This document shows, piece after piece, positions 49,541 through 60,717 of a DNA stretch of 64,000 bases; within the stretch, counting starts at the first letter, position 1, and each line of letters opens with the position of its first letter. The translations under genes were made by a program, and so were the position numbers. Below the pieces are notes generated by a model. The model had not been told where the DNA came from and searched no databases. It saw nothing but the letters and a program-made list of their open reading frames with translations. This DNA is from Tamarix chinensis (lineage: Eukaryota; Streptophyta; Magnoliopsida; Caryophyllales; Tamaricaceae). The stretch is from positions 46,294,707 to 46,358,706 of the forward strand of contig CM060174.1 of the NCBI GenBank assembly GCA_030549775.1, written 5' to 3'.

Positions 49541-51041
49541 GTAAGGGTTTACTAAGACCATTGTGTGCTTATATGAATTATATGATTCATATGCTATGCA
49601 TTCTATGTTTATGATTATTAATTATGCCGTATATGATATGACGTGGAGTTGAAGTATGTTTTCATATGACATGTGTATTATTTGTGCATGACCCTGTCTT
49701 GCATGTGAGGATGTTGATATGATTTTATGTGGGATAAAGGATGAAAAAGGAGGATGGGGAAAGAAGTTGACTAAGGGAAGTGAGTTGACCTAATTTTATG
49801 AATTTATAAGGAATAATCTAATGCATGGTTTTATTTGGAAGAATGTAATTTATGATGTTATATGGGAGAATCGAATTATTGTTTGTTTGGGAGAATCTAA
49901 TTTATGATTTTAATTGGGAGAATCTAATTTATGATTTGTCTGGTGAAATCCAATTTATGGTTTTATATGGGGAAGTTTAATTTATGGTTTGGTATGATTT
50001 TATGTGAGAGAATTTAATCTATGGTTTGTATGGAAGAATTTAATTTATGGTTTTGATTGGGAGAATCTAATTTATGGTTTTGCGTGGAAGGATCTAATGT
50101 AAGGTTTTATATGGATGAATCTTTGGGTTGTATATGGTTTGAACTTAGGGTTTGGTAAGGATGGATACTTAGTTTGGTATGGATGAATCTTTGGGTTTTA
50201 TATGGTTTGAATCTAGGGTTTGGTATGAATGAATCTCTGGGTTATGTGGATTGAATTTAGGGTTTTGTATGATGAGATTTTGGGTTTTGCATAATGGTTA
50301 ATGGTTGTATGGTGGTATTAGGGTTTGCATGGAAGTTAATAATTGCATGGGATGTGTAAAGTTTGTATGAGAGTGAAGTTTACGTATGGAACGCTGATTT
50401 GGGATTTGAGGAAAGTAATGTAAGTGTTGTTTGGGTGATTGAACATTTGAAGGGAAAATAGTGTGTGGAGCATTATATGGGTACGTAGGAAACCGAGCTA
50501 GGGTTCGTATGGATAATTAGGGTTTGGTGCAACTACTTACGGTTTTTGCGGTATCAGGTGTTTTTGGTGATTAAAGTGGAGTCATGAGGATGGAATTTAT
50601 GAGTTACAATGTGTGAAGTGTTAAAGGAGTGATTCATGCATGTCTAGGGTGAAAGCCATTGAATAAGATACTTAAGACACTAATTATTTAAAGTGGAAGA
50701 TCGTTGAGACGGGACCAACCGATCCACCGGTTCGGAATAGTGGTTAGGCTTCTGTACTCGCATGGATTTGATATAAAGCTTGGTATGTATCGACTTCCGA
50801 TAAAAGATTAAGTTAATAATTAATATGGATTATTTATGGGCCTTTGTGTATGTACCTGAATGTTTGGTCGATATTATGATATGATGATGGTCTTTATGAT
50901 CTTTTATTCTTATGCATGTTTTTATGTGCTTATATGTCGGCCTTAGTGTTTGGTTACCTTACTCAGTACGTAGCGTACTGATCACCCTTTTCATGGGTGC
51001 TGCTCATTCCCACGAGTAGTATGCCCTTCTGATTTGTGCAG
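49541..51041 (+). other. Candidate intron of the element H transcript
   Basis: Donor GTCGTTTTAG|GTAAGG and acceptor TTTGTGCAG|GTGGG bound 1501 bp. Element C has the same pair (donor 15931; acceptor TTTGTACAG|GTGGG near 13762, minus strand). Most variable repeats of the unit fall inside this interval. The call is inferred from sequence only. Confidence 0.35.
50964..50999 (+). other. Double hairpin of element H
   Basis: CAGTACG-TAG-CGTACTG (50964-50980) is a perfect 7-bp stem. CACCC and GGGTG (50983-50999) form a second one. GCTGCTCATTCCCA follows and is also kept in A and C. The block lies 43 bp before the candidate acceptor. Confidence 0.55.
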
Positions 51042-51297
51042 GTGGGTGAGATATCCGGTGGGGCTGTGTGTTGAGTTGTGGTTGGCTCAAGTTCGAGAGA
51101 GTTGTGGCCATATTTCAGTCTCTATGTAATTCTATTTATTTTTGTTAATCTTTTATCGGTTGTAAGCTATTTCTCCTTTTAATTTGAATAATAATTCTTT
51201 ATGCGTACTCTGACTTTTGTTTTACAACCGTTTAATGCTTTCAGAGTTTAGTTATCTTGATTTATAATTGATGGATTACTATTTCCTTTAGCCTTAG

Positions 51298-51343
51298 CAC
51301 TTAGTACTAGAACGGTTGGAGAGAACCGGTCTGGTACTAAGTG
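51298..51343 (+). other. Terminal hairpin of element H (best example)
   Basis: Twenty-nucleotide arms around a 6-nt loop GGAGAG: 18 Watson-Crick pairs, one U-G and one A-G mismatch. It begins CACTTAGTAC and ends GTACTAAGTG. TGTGGCGGTAAC follows, and the element ends 96 bp later. Confidence 0.75.
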
Positions 51344-51439
51344 TGGCGGTAACATTCCCAGAATTCACAGGTTTTAAGTGTTTCTATCTTAATTGCTTCC
51401 GCTTTTCAAAAAAAAATTAGTTAATTTTGGGGTGTTACA

Positions 51440-51966
51440 CCATCGGTCTTCTTAACTCTCAAAACAACTGATTTGGCTTGTCGAGCTTTCAACATGTCAT
51501 AGAAGAACCTAGAATTGGTATCACCCTGGAACAAGAACTTCTGCTTATTCTTCTGCGCCACAAAACTCAAAGCAGCCTTGTTCAAGAACATGGCCCGAGC
51601 CCGAAGATCCTCCAAACAAGCAGAAGAAGTAACACCAGAACCGGCTAAGAAGGCCTCTTGTGCTTGCATAAGCTTATCCTCTGCTTCCTCTGCTCTGGCA
51701 ACAATATGGGAGTAGTGCAACTTATTAAGATGCTTAAGACCATGCTTGAGCTCAGAAAGTTTCTGGCACAGATTAAACTGATGAGACCCACAAAAATCAA
51801 AATGCCACACCGAAGCCACCACACTCTGAAAATATGGATGATCACACCACATGTTGAAGAAGTGGAACGGTCTCCAAATGTGTCTTGGTCCTCCAAACAT
51901 AATAAGAACAGGGCTATAATCAGATAAGGGCCCAGGCAGGAGAAACTGAGCCCTGACAGCCAAGTC
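51440..51966 (-). pseudogene. LINE ORF2: endonuclease C-terminus and linker
   Basis: Upstream half of the split LINE frame. LPGPLSDYSPVLIMF matches the SDHSP motif that ends the apurinic-type endonuclease domain. A Phe/Trp-rich stretch and a helical linker lead to QGDTNSRFFYDMLKARQ, the usual start of the reverse transcriptase region in plant LINEs. It is cut at 51966 by 5' truncation and at 51440 by H. Confidence 0.85.
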
Positions 51967-54900
51967 TTAATTTGTGAAATTAGGGTTTGTGGGAAAGGTG
52001 GATAGTAACCCTAAGGGTAACTTAATATCACATGTGTAAGACGTGAGAGTTGGAACTTCATTTTTGTATATGGTGTCAATAGTAATATTTTAGGAATGTA
52101 TAGTAAATTTGGTGGTTATGTGTGTGTGTGTATGGGAAGAGTTATAATTAACTTGTAAAATTAGGGTTTTGTGGGAAATGTGAATAATAACCCTAAAGGT
52201 AGTCTAGTATTGTATATGTAAGATGTTGGAATTAAACCTTGATTTTTGGGTATGTTGTGAATAATAACATTTTAAGTATGGGTAGTAAACTTGGTGATAA
52301 AATGTGTATAAAGAGAGAAGCTATGCTAGACTAGTAAAATTAGGGTTTCTTAGGGGAATATGGCTTGAGAAGATATATTAGGACATGTGCCTTGAATCGT
52401 TATGTGTGTGTTTTCATGATGACCTTAGAATAAATAACCACAAATAATATATTAATCATTTACAGTGAAAGATCATATGAGTCAAGATCGGTTATACCTA
52501 TCCATTCCATCAAATGAGAATAATAGCTAGAAGCTTTATGCTCTAGGGTTATAATTATGATACCATTCTACTATTCTCAACCCATGTGCTAGGGTTGTAT
52601 GTATTGATATCATTCCATAAGTTGAGAATAGTAGGTTCCCTAAACTCAAATTAAATAAATCATTTAAATAAAATGATTAAAAACACTAATAATATAATAA
52701 TTACTTAAATTAGAATACCATGTGAGCTAGGATTAATTGTACCTTTCTATTCCACCGAAAAAAATATAGTGGCCAGGATCTTTATGCCTAGGAGTGGTCA
52801 GCAACATTTTTCCCTAGGATTTTATATTAATGATACCATTCCATGGATTGAAAATAGTGGCTATGAGCCTTATGCCCTGGGGTTATAAATGTATGATACA
52901 GTTTCACCAATTGAGGATAGTTCCCATAACTTAATATGAATGAAATTATGGATATTGATCATATCATTATTAATGCAAGGCCTGTGAATCAATAAATGAG
53001 TTGGTACATGTATGTCATTCTATATGCACGTTTATCTCTTGTGTGACCTTATGACCTTGTATAACCTTTCTTTGAATGTGTTGTTACCTTACTTAGTACA
53101 TAGTATACTGATCATCCTTTTCGTTAGTGCTTCTCATTCCCATGAGTAGATGACGCAATTATTTTTGTGTTTTATATGAGGACCCCTTGGATAACTATGC
53201 TACTTTTGATGTGCTTGTTTAGGAATAGTGTTGAATCTATCTTTGAGTTTTGTATCATAGTTTGAGTTATAGGCTTGACCACTTTGAACCTAAATACCTC
53301 TTGGGACATTGAGTTTCCAATGCATCCCTTATGTGAAGCCTTTTGTACTTGGAGTACTTCTCTAAAATATTTGTGTAAGTTTATGTAACCTCTCTCTTTC
53401 TCTATTTCATTATGTATAAATATTTAACTATTTTACCTTATATCAATAGTAAATTTGACACTACTATGGAATCGTCAACTAATAACAGCACATAAATGAC
53501 GGTTCATCCTGAACCATTGATAACAATGTAAAATTTAGGCACGAAATATGGAGAAACTTTTAATAATTGTTCCACACATTAACCATTAATAAAATGAAAG
53601 TAACCCTTGTTTTAATAATAGTTACAAATGTAACTGTAAACAAAACAAATATTGTTGCTATATTTTAATAGCCATTATTTTGATAACTATTATCAAAAAG
53701 AAAAATGCAGCCACATGTCAACAACGATTATATTTATAAGCATTATCAAAACATAGCACATTAAATAACCTGTGACTTCCCTCTTTGTTCATTACTTTTG
53801 TTTCAAAAATTCAATTCTCTCTTACTCTTAGTCCTACTCTTCATTTTTCTTGTAGAAGATTATCCTCATTTGCCAATCAATGGTTATCGTGCCTCAATCT
53901 TTCTTGTTAATGAGTGTTTTCCTTATCCTCTAGTTGTTGTCACCATTTTCTATCTATTGTTCTCAACCAAGGTTGCATCGATCGTTGCTTACTTGTCCTT
54001 CCATCCTTCGTCCCTTACCTCACCTCCTGTCCTATTCTACCCAAACTAGCCACTTCCCTTCTCCCTTGTATACTCTTTTCCTTCCATTCCTATATCTTGC
54101 AACCACACCAACCTCTTATATCTCCCTACAACCTCCTTACCTCAACAACCCTTTATAAGTTTGGTCCTCTCTATCGCCGTAGCTTGCCATCAGTGGTTGC
54201 TTAGCGCCAATGGTTCTTATTATCTCTACCTTACAATATTTTTATATTCTTCCAGGTTTATTTTTTTCCTTTTTTTATTTCATTATAAATATATGCATGC
54301 ATGGTATTTAGTAGGTATAATGTGTGTTCTCGTTTGTATGATATATGTTTGCCTTAGTTGTTGTGTTGTTTTGCCTTTTGGTTGCACGTTGTTTCTGTCC
54401 CTCTATATGTTTATGCATGCATGTTTATAAATTGATGCCTTGATTTTAAAAAAAGTACTATAAATATATGCATACATGTTTGTATAATATTTTGTTGAAA
54501 ACATTACGTAATTTATTTATTTTTTTGCTGATAAAATACTACTACTTGTATAGTGTGGATGTACCTTTAATAAATTGTTGCTTATATAAGTTAATTAATT
54601 TACTAGCCGATATCTTATTTATGTGGGTGGGTATGATGTTATCTTAACATACTATTTTTTTTAAGATGTTATATTATATATTTACGATTAATAAAGCTAT
54701 AGAATTTACATATTTTATAATTTTAAAGAGTTAGATAATAATCTTAGTAATATGATTTGGTAGTTGCTCTTTTTTATAGGTACTGAGATATTGCACTTGC
54801 TTATTATTTACATACCTCCACCATATTTGTACATGGCACCTAACTTGGATTTTCATAGTTATGTGATGTTGTTATACAAGGAGCTTGGTCGCTTGTTCGT

Positions 54901-56015
54901 GAGCATATCATACTTTGATCCATATAATTTTAGATAATATCATATCACTTGTTGTTTACACTATGATTTGTTTGTCCACCATTGCAATACACCACACCTG
55001 TGATTTGTTGAGGGTGAGGATTTTGTGAGGGTTTACGATCAGATAGCTAAAGAGATGATGGTAATAGATGATGAGTGGAAGTTTTATCATAAATTAACCC
55101 TGATTATCCACCTAATTACCCTAGAGTATCTTTCATTGAAATCTCCATTGATGATGTAAGGGAGTAGATGACATACTGAGATAAGTGGACTCCAAGATTG
55201 ATAGATTCTATTTATCCTAGGCAAGGCTACTGATGTATTTCATAGGATGGTTAGGGGATGTTCTCAGTTAGTTGTTTGGGTTATAAAAACCTTTTGATGT
55301 TTATATTATTATTATTGTATTCCCCTGAAATTTTAAAAAGCCAATAATTTAATAAATAAATTTTATTTGGGATAAAGTAACCTTTAAATCTATTTAATTT
55401 AATAATTATATGGATTTTTGAGTATATAAAATTAGATATAAATATTTAATAAATTAAAATAAATATTTTTTTTATTTTACCATACTCTTATTATTTAAAT
55501 AATTTTTCAAACCATTATTTTACTAAAATTATCCTTTTTAAACCCTTATATTTTAATTATATTATATTAAATTATTAAATAAATTTATTACCCAAAAATA
55601 TTGTATTTTATTATTTTATAAATTAAATTATTTTATTTAATCTCATTTTTCCTTTTTCCCTTTTCTTCTCCTTTTTCTCCTTTTTCCCTTTTCTTTCTCC
55701 TTCTTTTTTTCTTTCAATGGGCTGCCAGCTGGCTTGCCTTCCCCCTGTGCCTGGGCCTTAGGCCCGCTTTTCTCCTTCTCCTCCTTCTCCTCCTTCTCCC
55801 GCATCGTTAGCCTGGCCCGCCTCCCTCTTTCTTTTCTTTCCTTTCTTCCCTGATCGGGCTGGCCAGCGTCCTTCTTTCCCTTCAGCCGCCCCCTCGCACC
55901 AGCCCCCCTCCCCTTCTTTTTTCTTTCTTCTTCTTCCTTTTTCCTCGGCTAAAAACCCGACCACCCTGCTATCTCTACTGCCCAACCTGCAACCCTCTCC
56001 CCCTACTGCTTCTCC

Positions 56016-56018
<3 letters not shown>

Positions 56019-56060
<42 letters not shown>
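56019..56060. repeat. TC microsatellite in I
   Basis: About 21 uninterrupted TC units within the C-rich block of element I, close to where a transcription start would be expected by comparison with H. Confidence 0.9.
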
Positions 56061-56064
<4 letters not shown>

Positions 56065-57489
56065 CGTTTTCCTACCTTATCCCGGCCCCACCACCTCTCC
56101 CTCTCCTTGCCCATACCCCTCCCTTCTCCTCCCTCTCCCTGCAATCGCCATTCCCCTACCACCCTACCAAGCCACCCTATCCCCTCCTTCCTCTCCTTAC
56201 TATTTTTCTTCTTCCCTACCTATTCCATTCGGCCATTTTTCGAGCCTCACATGCTGCCCCGAACTTCTTTTCTCTCCCTTTCTTCTTCTTCCCTCATCCT
56301 CCCTGTTTTGCTTTGCCGCCACCTCCTCAACAACCACCTGCACCACCCTTTCCACCCTCTACCTCACCCCTGAACCATCACAATACCCCTCAAGCCACCC
56401 TACAGCCTCCTTCTTCCTCCTCTCTTCTTTTTCTCTTCTTTCCCTCCCTTCTCTACAGCCACCCTGCACCACCTCAATCCACCACCGTTCCGCCTCCTCG
56501 GCCACCACTTGAGCCACCAAACTAATCCCTGTAACCCCCTCTATGACCCCCAAACCTCTACAGGCCTTCCTTTTCCTTCCTCCTCAGCCCCTCCATCTCG
56601 ACCCACCTCGGTAGCCTCCTTTCGTGGTCTTACTGTCGCCGCCTCCGCCACCCTTGGCCGCCAACAACCTATCCCTGACCACCACCTACACCCCCTCTCC
56701 ACTCCTGCACCCTTCCCTTGCCCCAAATCCTCCCCCATCTACCCTTTTTCTTAGCCTAAAAATCCTAACCCAAAATTGATTTTCTCTCCTCCTCCTTATG
56801 CCATTTTTGAGACTCTACCCTATTGTTTTACATGCAGCTCATATTGCATGAGCAGCATGAATTACTTCATTTATTGATTTAGTTGGGTAATAATTTTAAG
56901 GTATAATAATACTTTAATTCAAGTATTTGATTAATTAAGTGTTATAAAGTCTTATACTTTGATTTTTATTATTTCTAATATAATAAATCTTTATATTATT
57001 TTTAGGTATTGGTTTTGATAATCAAAGCTTGAACCTTTAACCGGGATACCGATAAGGTTCATTTTTGTAGGAATTAAGGTAACCATTAAACCCCACTTAA
57101 TTGCATGGATTAACGTATGTTAGCACATTAGGATTTTTAATATATTATTATGCTTGATATATGTTGTTTAATATGATATATATGGTGTCTTGTGTTGATT
57201 GATAAAAAGAAAGCATGATAGATTATATGTTATGTATGGAAATATTGTTTAAGGTAAGAGTAGTTTATTAATGAAAATGCTAAGTATTATCCATGTTGTA
57301 TTATGCTATTGTGATATTTAATGCATGGTTAATATTTTTGTGAGCCTTAAGGGTATTTTAGTAATATATTTTGTACAAGAATATGGTCTAATATATGTGG
57401 GTGCTAATAAGTATTATATTAAATATAATAGTTGTGGATGAGGTATTAATATTAATATTTTATGTAGTGATAATAATTTAATATAAGTG

Positions 57490-58250
57490 GTGTAATAAGG
57501 AGCAAAATGGTAATTTGGAATTAAAAGAGGTATTATGGTAATTTTGTGAACAAAGGGTAAAATGGTAATTTATAAGTGAAAAGGGAAAAATGGTAATTTA
57601 TAAATGAAAAGGGTAAGGTGGTAATTTGTAAATGAAATAGTTAATTTGTATATGAAATAGATAAATTGGTAATTTTGGGTGCAAAGGGTAAAAATGGTAA
57701 TTTTGTAATTAAAGGGTAAAAGGGAAGTTTTGGAATTAGAGGAGAAAATACTAATTTTGTAATTAGAGGGTAAAATGGTAATTTTATAATTAAATGGCAA
57801 AATGGTAATTTCATAATTAAAAGGCAAAATTGGTAATTTCGTAATTAAAGGGAAAGATGGTAATTTCGTAATTAAAGGGCAAAATGGTAATTTCGTAATT
57901 AAAGGGGAAAATGGTAATTTTGTGAATGGAAGGGGTGTTATCGTAAATTTTGGAAGTTAAGGGGTAAAATGGTTAATTTAAAAGTAAAAAGGCAAAATGG
58001 TAATTTTGTGGATAAAAGGGGTAAAAGTGGAAATTGGAAAGGAGTAACTTGGTAATTATAATAATAGAAAAGGGTAATTTGGTAATTTGATGATGGAGAA
58101 GGGTAGTTTGGTAATTAAAATAATAAAGAATGGTAATTTGGTAATTTAATCAACTAAAGGGGTAGTTCGGTAATAAGGATAATGAAGAAGGGTAATTTGG
58201 TAATTTGACCAACTAAAGGGCAATTTGTTAATTATAATAAAGGAAAAAGG
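57490..58250. repeat. GGTAATTT-unit array in I
   Basis: About 25-30 imperfect units such as AAAGGGTAAAATGGTAATTT and AAAGGGCAAAATGGTAATTT. Several neighbouring units around 57760-57920 are nearly identical, so the array has recently expanded locally. Confidence 0.8.
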
Positions 58251-60142
58251 GAAAATTGGTAATCTAACCAACCAAATGAAAAATATATATTAAGTATAAT
58301 AATTATGAAAGGGGATTAGTAACCTAATAAGTATGGGAGATAACTTAGTAACCTAAATCGAGTAAGGGGTAACTTGGTAATTATGTAACAAGGAGGGTAA
58401 TATGGTAATGTGTTAAGTAAGGAAGGGATGACTTAGCAATTATATGAGTAAAGAGTAAATGAGTAATGTGTACCTAACATATCATTGTGATTGTGGAATT
58501 TCGTAATATGACTCAAATAACGCTGAATAGCAAGACAAGCGTATTTGATAATTAGTAAGTATCACGAGAACGAATTCTAATTTGAAATTAGATGAGATTA
58601 GGATGGCCTTAATGATTCCTTTGTGTTACCTTGGACAACCATTTGAATAAGAAATATCTAACGATATCCGAATGATTGAAAGTGAATAATTATCTTATTA
58701 TTGTGCTTTTTGTGATCACCTCAATTAAGACACTAATACTTAAAGCGAAAGACCTCGAGATCGGGAATGGTGGCTCTTTAGGGGTCGCTACCCTAAAGAC
58801 GTGGTTTAACCCACAGTTACTTTGGTATTTCCTGGTGTGCCTGTGTGCCCCAGCCAGGCCCTATATCTTACTATATCTAGCTCTACGGACCTAATTAAAG
58901 GGTATGCATACTTATGGATTAGGTGTCCTTGTCGGTAAGGTACTGAGTTAGCTTTATGCACCAGTACGACTAGGGTACCTTTGCGTCCCTGGGTTGATAG
59001 TTGAAGGGTACTGAGTAGCTTTTATGCACTAGTGTGACTAGTGTACCTTTGTGTCCTGGGATCTTGATCTCCCTATCGAGGCAAATAAATGGAATTATTG
59101 TGCTGATTAAAAAGGGAAAACACTAATCGTTAAAGTGAAAGATTAATGAGTCGGGCCTAGTTGAATTATATTATGAGTACCGATCCATCGAATATAATAG
59201 TGGCCAAGATGTTTTGCCCTGGATGATGTTTATGAGTACTGATCCACCGGATATAATAGTAGCCCAGGTGCGTGTTGCCTTGGATGATGTACATTTGTAT
59301 TCCGATCCACCGGCCAAAATAGTGGGGGTCCTGAGCTCAATAAATTGGATTTGGTTGTGAATAAATTATGGAAAAAATACTAATTACTTACAGTGGAACA
59401 CCTTGTGAGTCGGGGCCAAACTAGTCCACCGGTGAATAATAGTGGCCAAGAGCGTTCTGCCCTGGAGACCGGTCCACCAACAAATAATAGTGGTCAGGAG
59501 CATTTTTCCCTATATGTATTCCAGTCCACCGGCTATAATAGTGGTGTTCCCGCACTCACATGGACATTTATAATCTGAGATGATTGATTAATGATGGACT
59601 AATGGCCTTAAGGCCCTAAAAGTATTGATTATTCATTATGGCCTATTAATATTTGGTTGACTTGTTAAGTATGTGAATGTACGAAAGTGAATGTTACATA
59701 TACACCATTAATTGTTAATTGACTTGTTGAATATGTGAATGTATGGGTTTGAATACTATATTTACACCTGTCATGATGTATGAATATAGTGGTGTATCGT
59801 GTGTTACATTGTGGGCCTGTTTTTAAGTGTATTTTAAATGGTTAGTCAGTATTGTAGTACTAAAGGGTTTCATTCGTGGGGCCCCTGCCTATTCAATGGG
59901 CAGTGTCCCTTGCAGGTCGTTTTCAGGTGCTATTCAAGCAGGCCCTCGAGAAAGAGCGTAAGGAACTATTTGGAACTGTTAAAGTTTTACTCTGTCTCCT
60001 TTAAATTCACAGCTTCAATGTATTCGTTGTTTTGTAACCACCACCGGTGGATTATACTTTTATAAAATGTTTACTTGTGCTGCTCTGATTTAATCATTGT
60101 TTTGAGTTTCTCGTAAGTTGTATTTTTCTCTTTTAGCCTTAG

Positions 60143-60188
60143 CACTTGGTACTGGAATGGTATAAGTAAACCGGTATGGTACTAAGTG
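60143..60188 (+). other. Terminal hairpin of element I
   Basis: 46 nt, CACTTGGTACTGG returning as ATGGTACTAAGTG. Four pairs are G-U on the plus strand. TGTGGCGGTAA follows, 98 bp from the element end. Confidence 0.65.
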
Positions 60189-60717
60189 TGGCGGTAATAT
60201 CCCTAGAATTCACAGTTTTATTATTTCGCTTCCGCTAATTCTTTTTAATAAAAAAAAATTCAGTAGTGAATTTTGGGGGTGTTATAGTTATTGCCTTAGG
60301 TTTCTTCTTAGTTTTTGGGTCTTATTTTAAGTGCACAATATGTATTTACTTTGGAATTTACAACCCTTGTATAAATATTGGATATGTATATACATATAAA
60401 CTCTTTCTAAGCAAGAACAAATTGTGTATTGGTATATTTTTATTCCCTTGGAATGCTTTATATATATATATAGCAACAAAATAACATGATAAATTATAAA
60501 AATATGAAATCTTTCTAACCATGTGAGATTTGTGAATTGTTAAGGGATATGGAAATGTGTTGGAATTATTTATATATATATATAGAAACAAAAAGCATGA
60601 TACATTATAAAAATATGAATTCTTTCTAAGCATAAGCAATATGTGAATTAGTTTGTAGAAGTAAATTGAATTGCAATAATCATTTTTTGTGGGTGGTATA
60701 TATAGATTTGGAAAACT

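Larger units (their letters stand above)
47333..51439 (+). mobile_element. Element H: giant LTR-like unit, 4107 bp, complete
   Basis: Left end TGAAATGCCCCAAAAATTT, right end TTTTGGGGTGTTACA, flanked by CCATC at 47328-47332 and 51440-51444. It lies inside the LINE and is therefore younger. It is the best preserved member: TATAAATA at 48379-48386, C-rich block (47760-48830), palindrome and donor GTCGTTTTAG|GTAAGG (49541), CCCTAA-type repeats in reverse (49840-50360), one CCGATCCACCGG motif (about 50710), double hairpin (50964-50999), candidate acceptor TTTGTGCAG|GTGGG (51042) and terminal hairpin (51298-51343). No retrotransposon domain is present, so it is a solo unit. Confidence 0.85.
45028..51966 (-). 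mobile_element. 5'-truncated L1-type LINE, split by element H
   Basis: A non-LTR retrotransposon on the minus strand, about 2.8 kb once H and its duplication are removed. TTAATTTGT occurs at 45019-45027 and 51967-51975 as a 9-bp target duplication. The uninterrupted neighbouring repeat copies in M confirm the empty-site sequence. Only the end of the endonuclease, the reverse transcriptase and the zinc-finger tail of ORF2 are present, the usual outcome of incomplete target-primed reverse transcription. The short 3' part after the stop (45143-45028) shows no clear poly(A) tail. Confidence 0.88.
39154..53458 (+). mobile_element. Element M: LTR-like unit hosting G, a LINE and CACTA-2
   Basis: Plus-sense unit starting TATAATACGCTAAAATTTT, a decayed TGTAATCCCC end. 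It has a C-rich block (39360-40470) and TATAAATA at 39866-39873. Other M pieces are 40500-41044, 44829-45027 and 51976-53458. The latter carry a ~150-bp tandem repeat, decayed CCATTCCATxxATTGAxAATAGTGG motifs (52490-52920) and the conserved block (53090-53150). Its right end is missing because CACTA-2 begins at 53459. Own length is at least about 3.6 kb. GAGAT precedes it, but the matching copy is not in view. Confidence 0.6.
55316..60286 (+). mobile_element. Element I: giant LTR-like unit, 4971 bp, complete
   Basis: Left end TGTATTCCCCTGAAATTTT, right end TTTTGGGGGTGTTATA. ATTAT (55311-55315) and GTTAT (60287-60291) flank it with one transition. It has the B/J layout: AT-rich start, C-rich block (55630-56760) with a TC microsatellite, decayed donor context ACCGATAAGG (57051), GGTAATTT array (57490-58250), CCACCGG motif array (59180-59550), candidate acceptor CCCTTGCAG|GTCG (about 59917) and terminal hairpin (60143-60188). 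It is inserted in CACTA-2. No protein domain is present. Confidence 0.75.
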
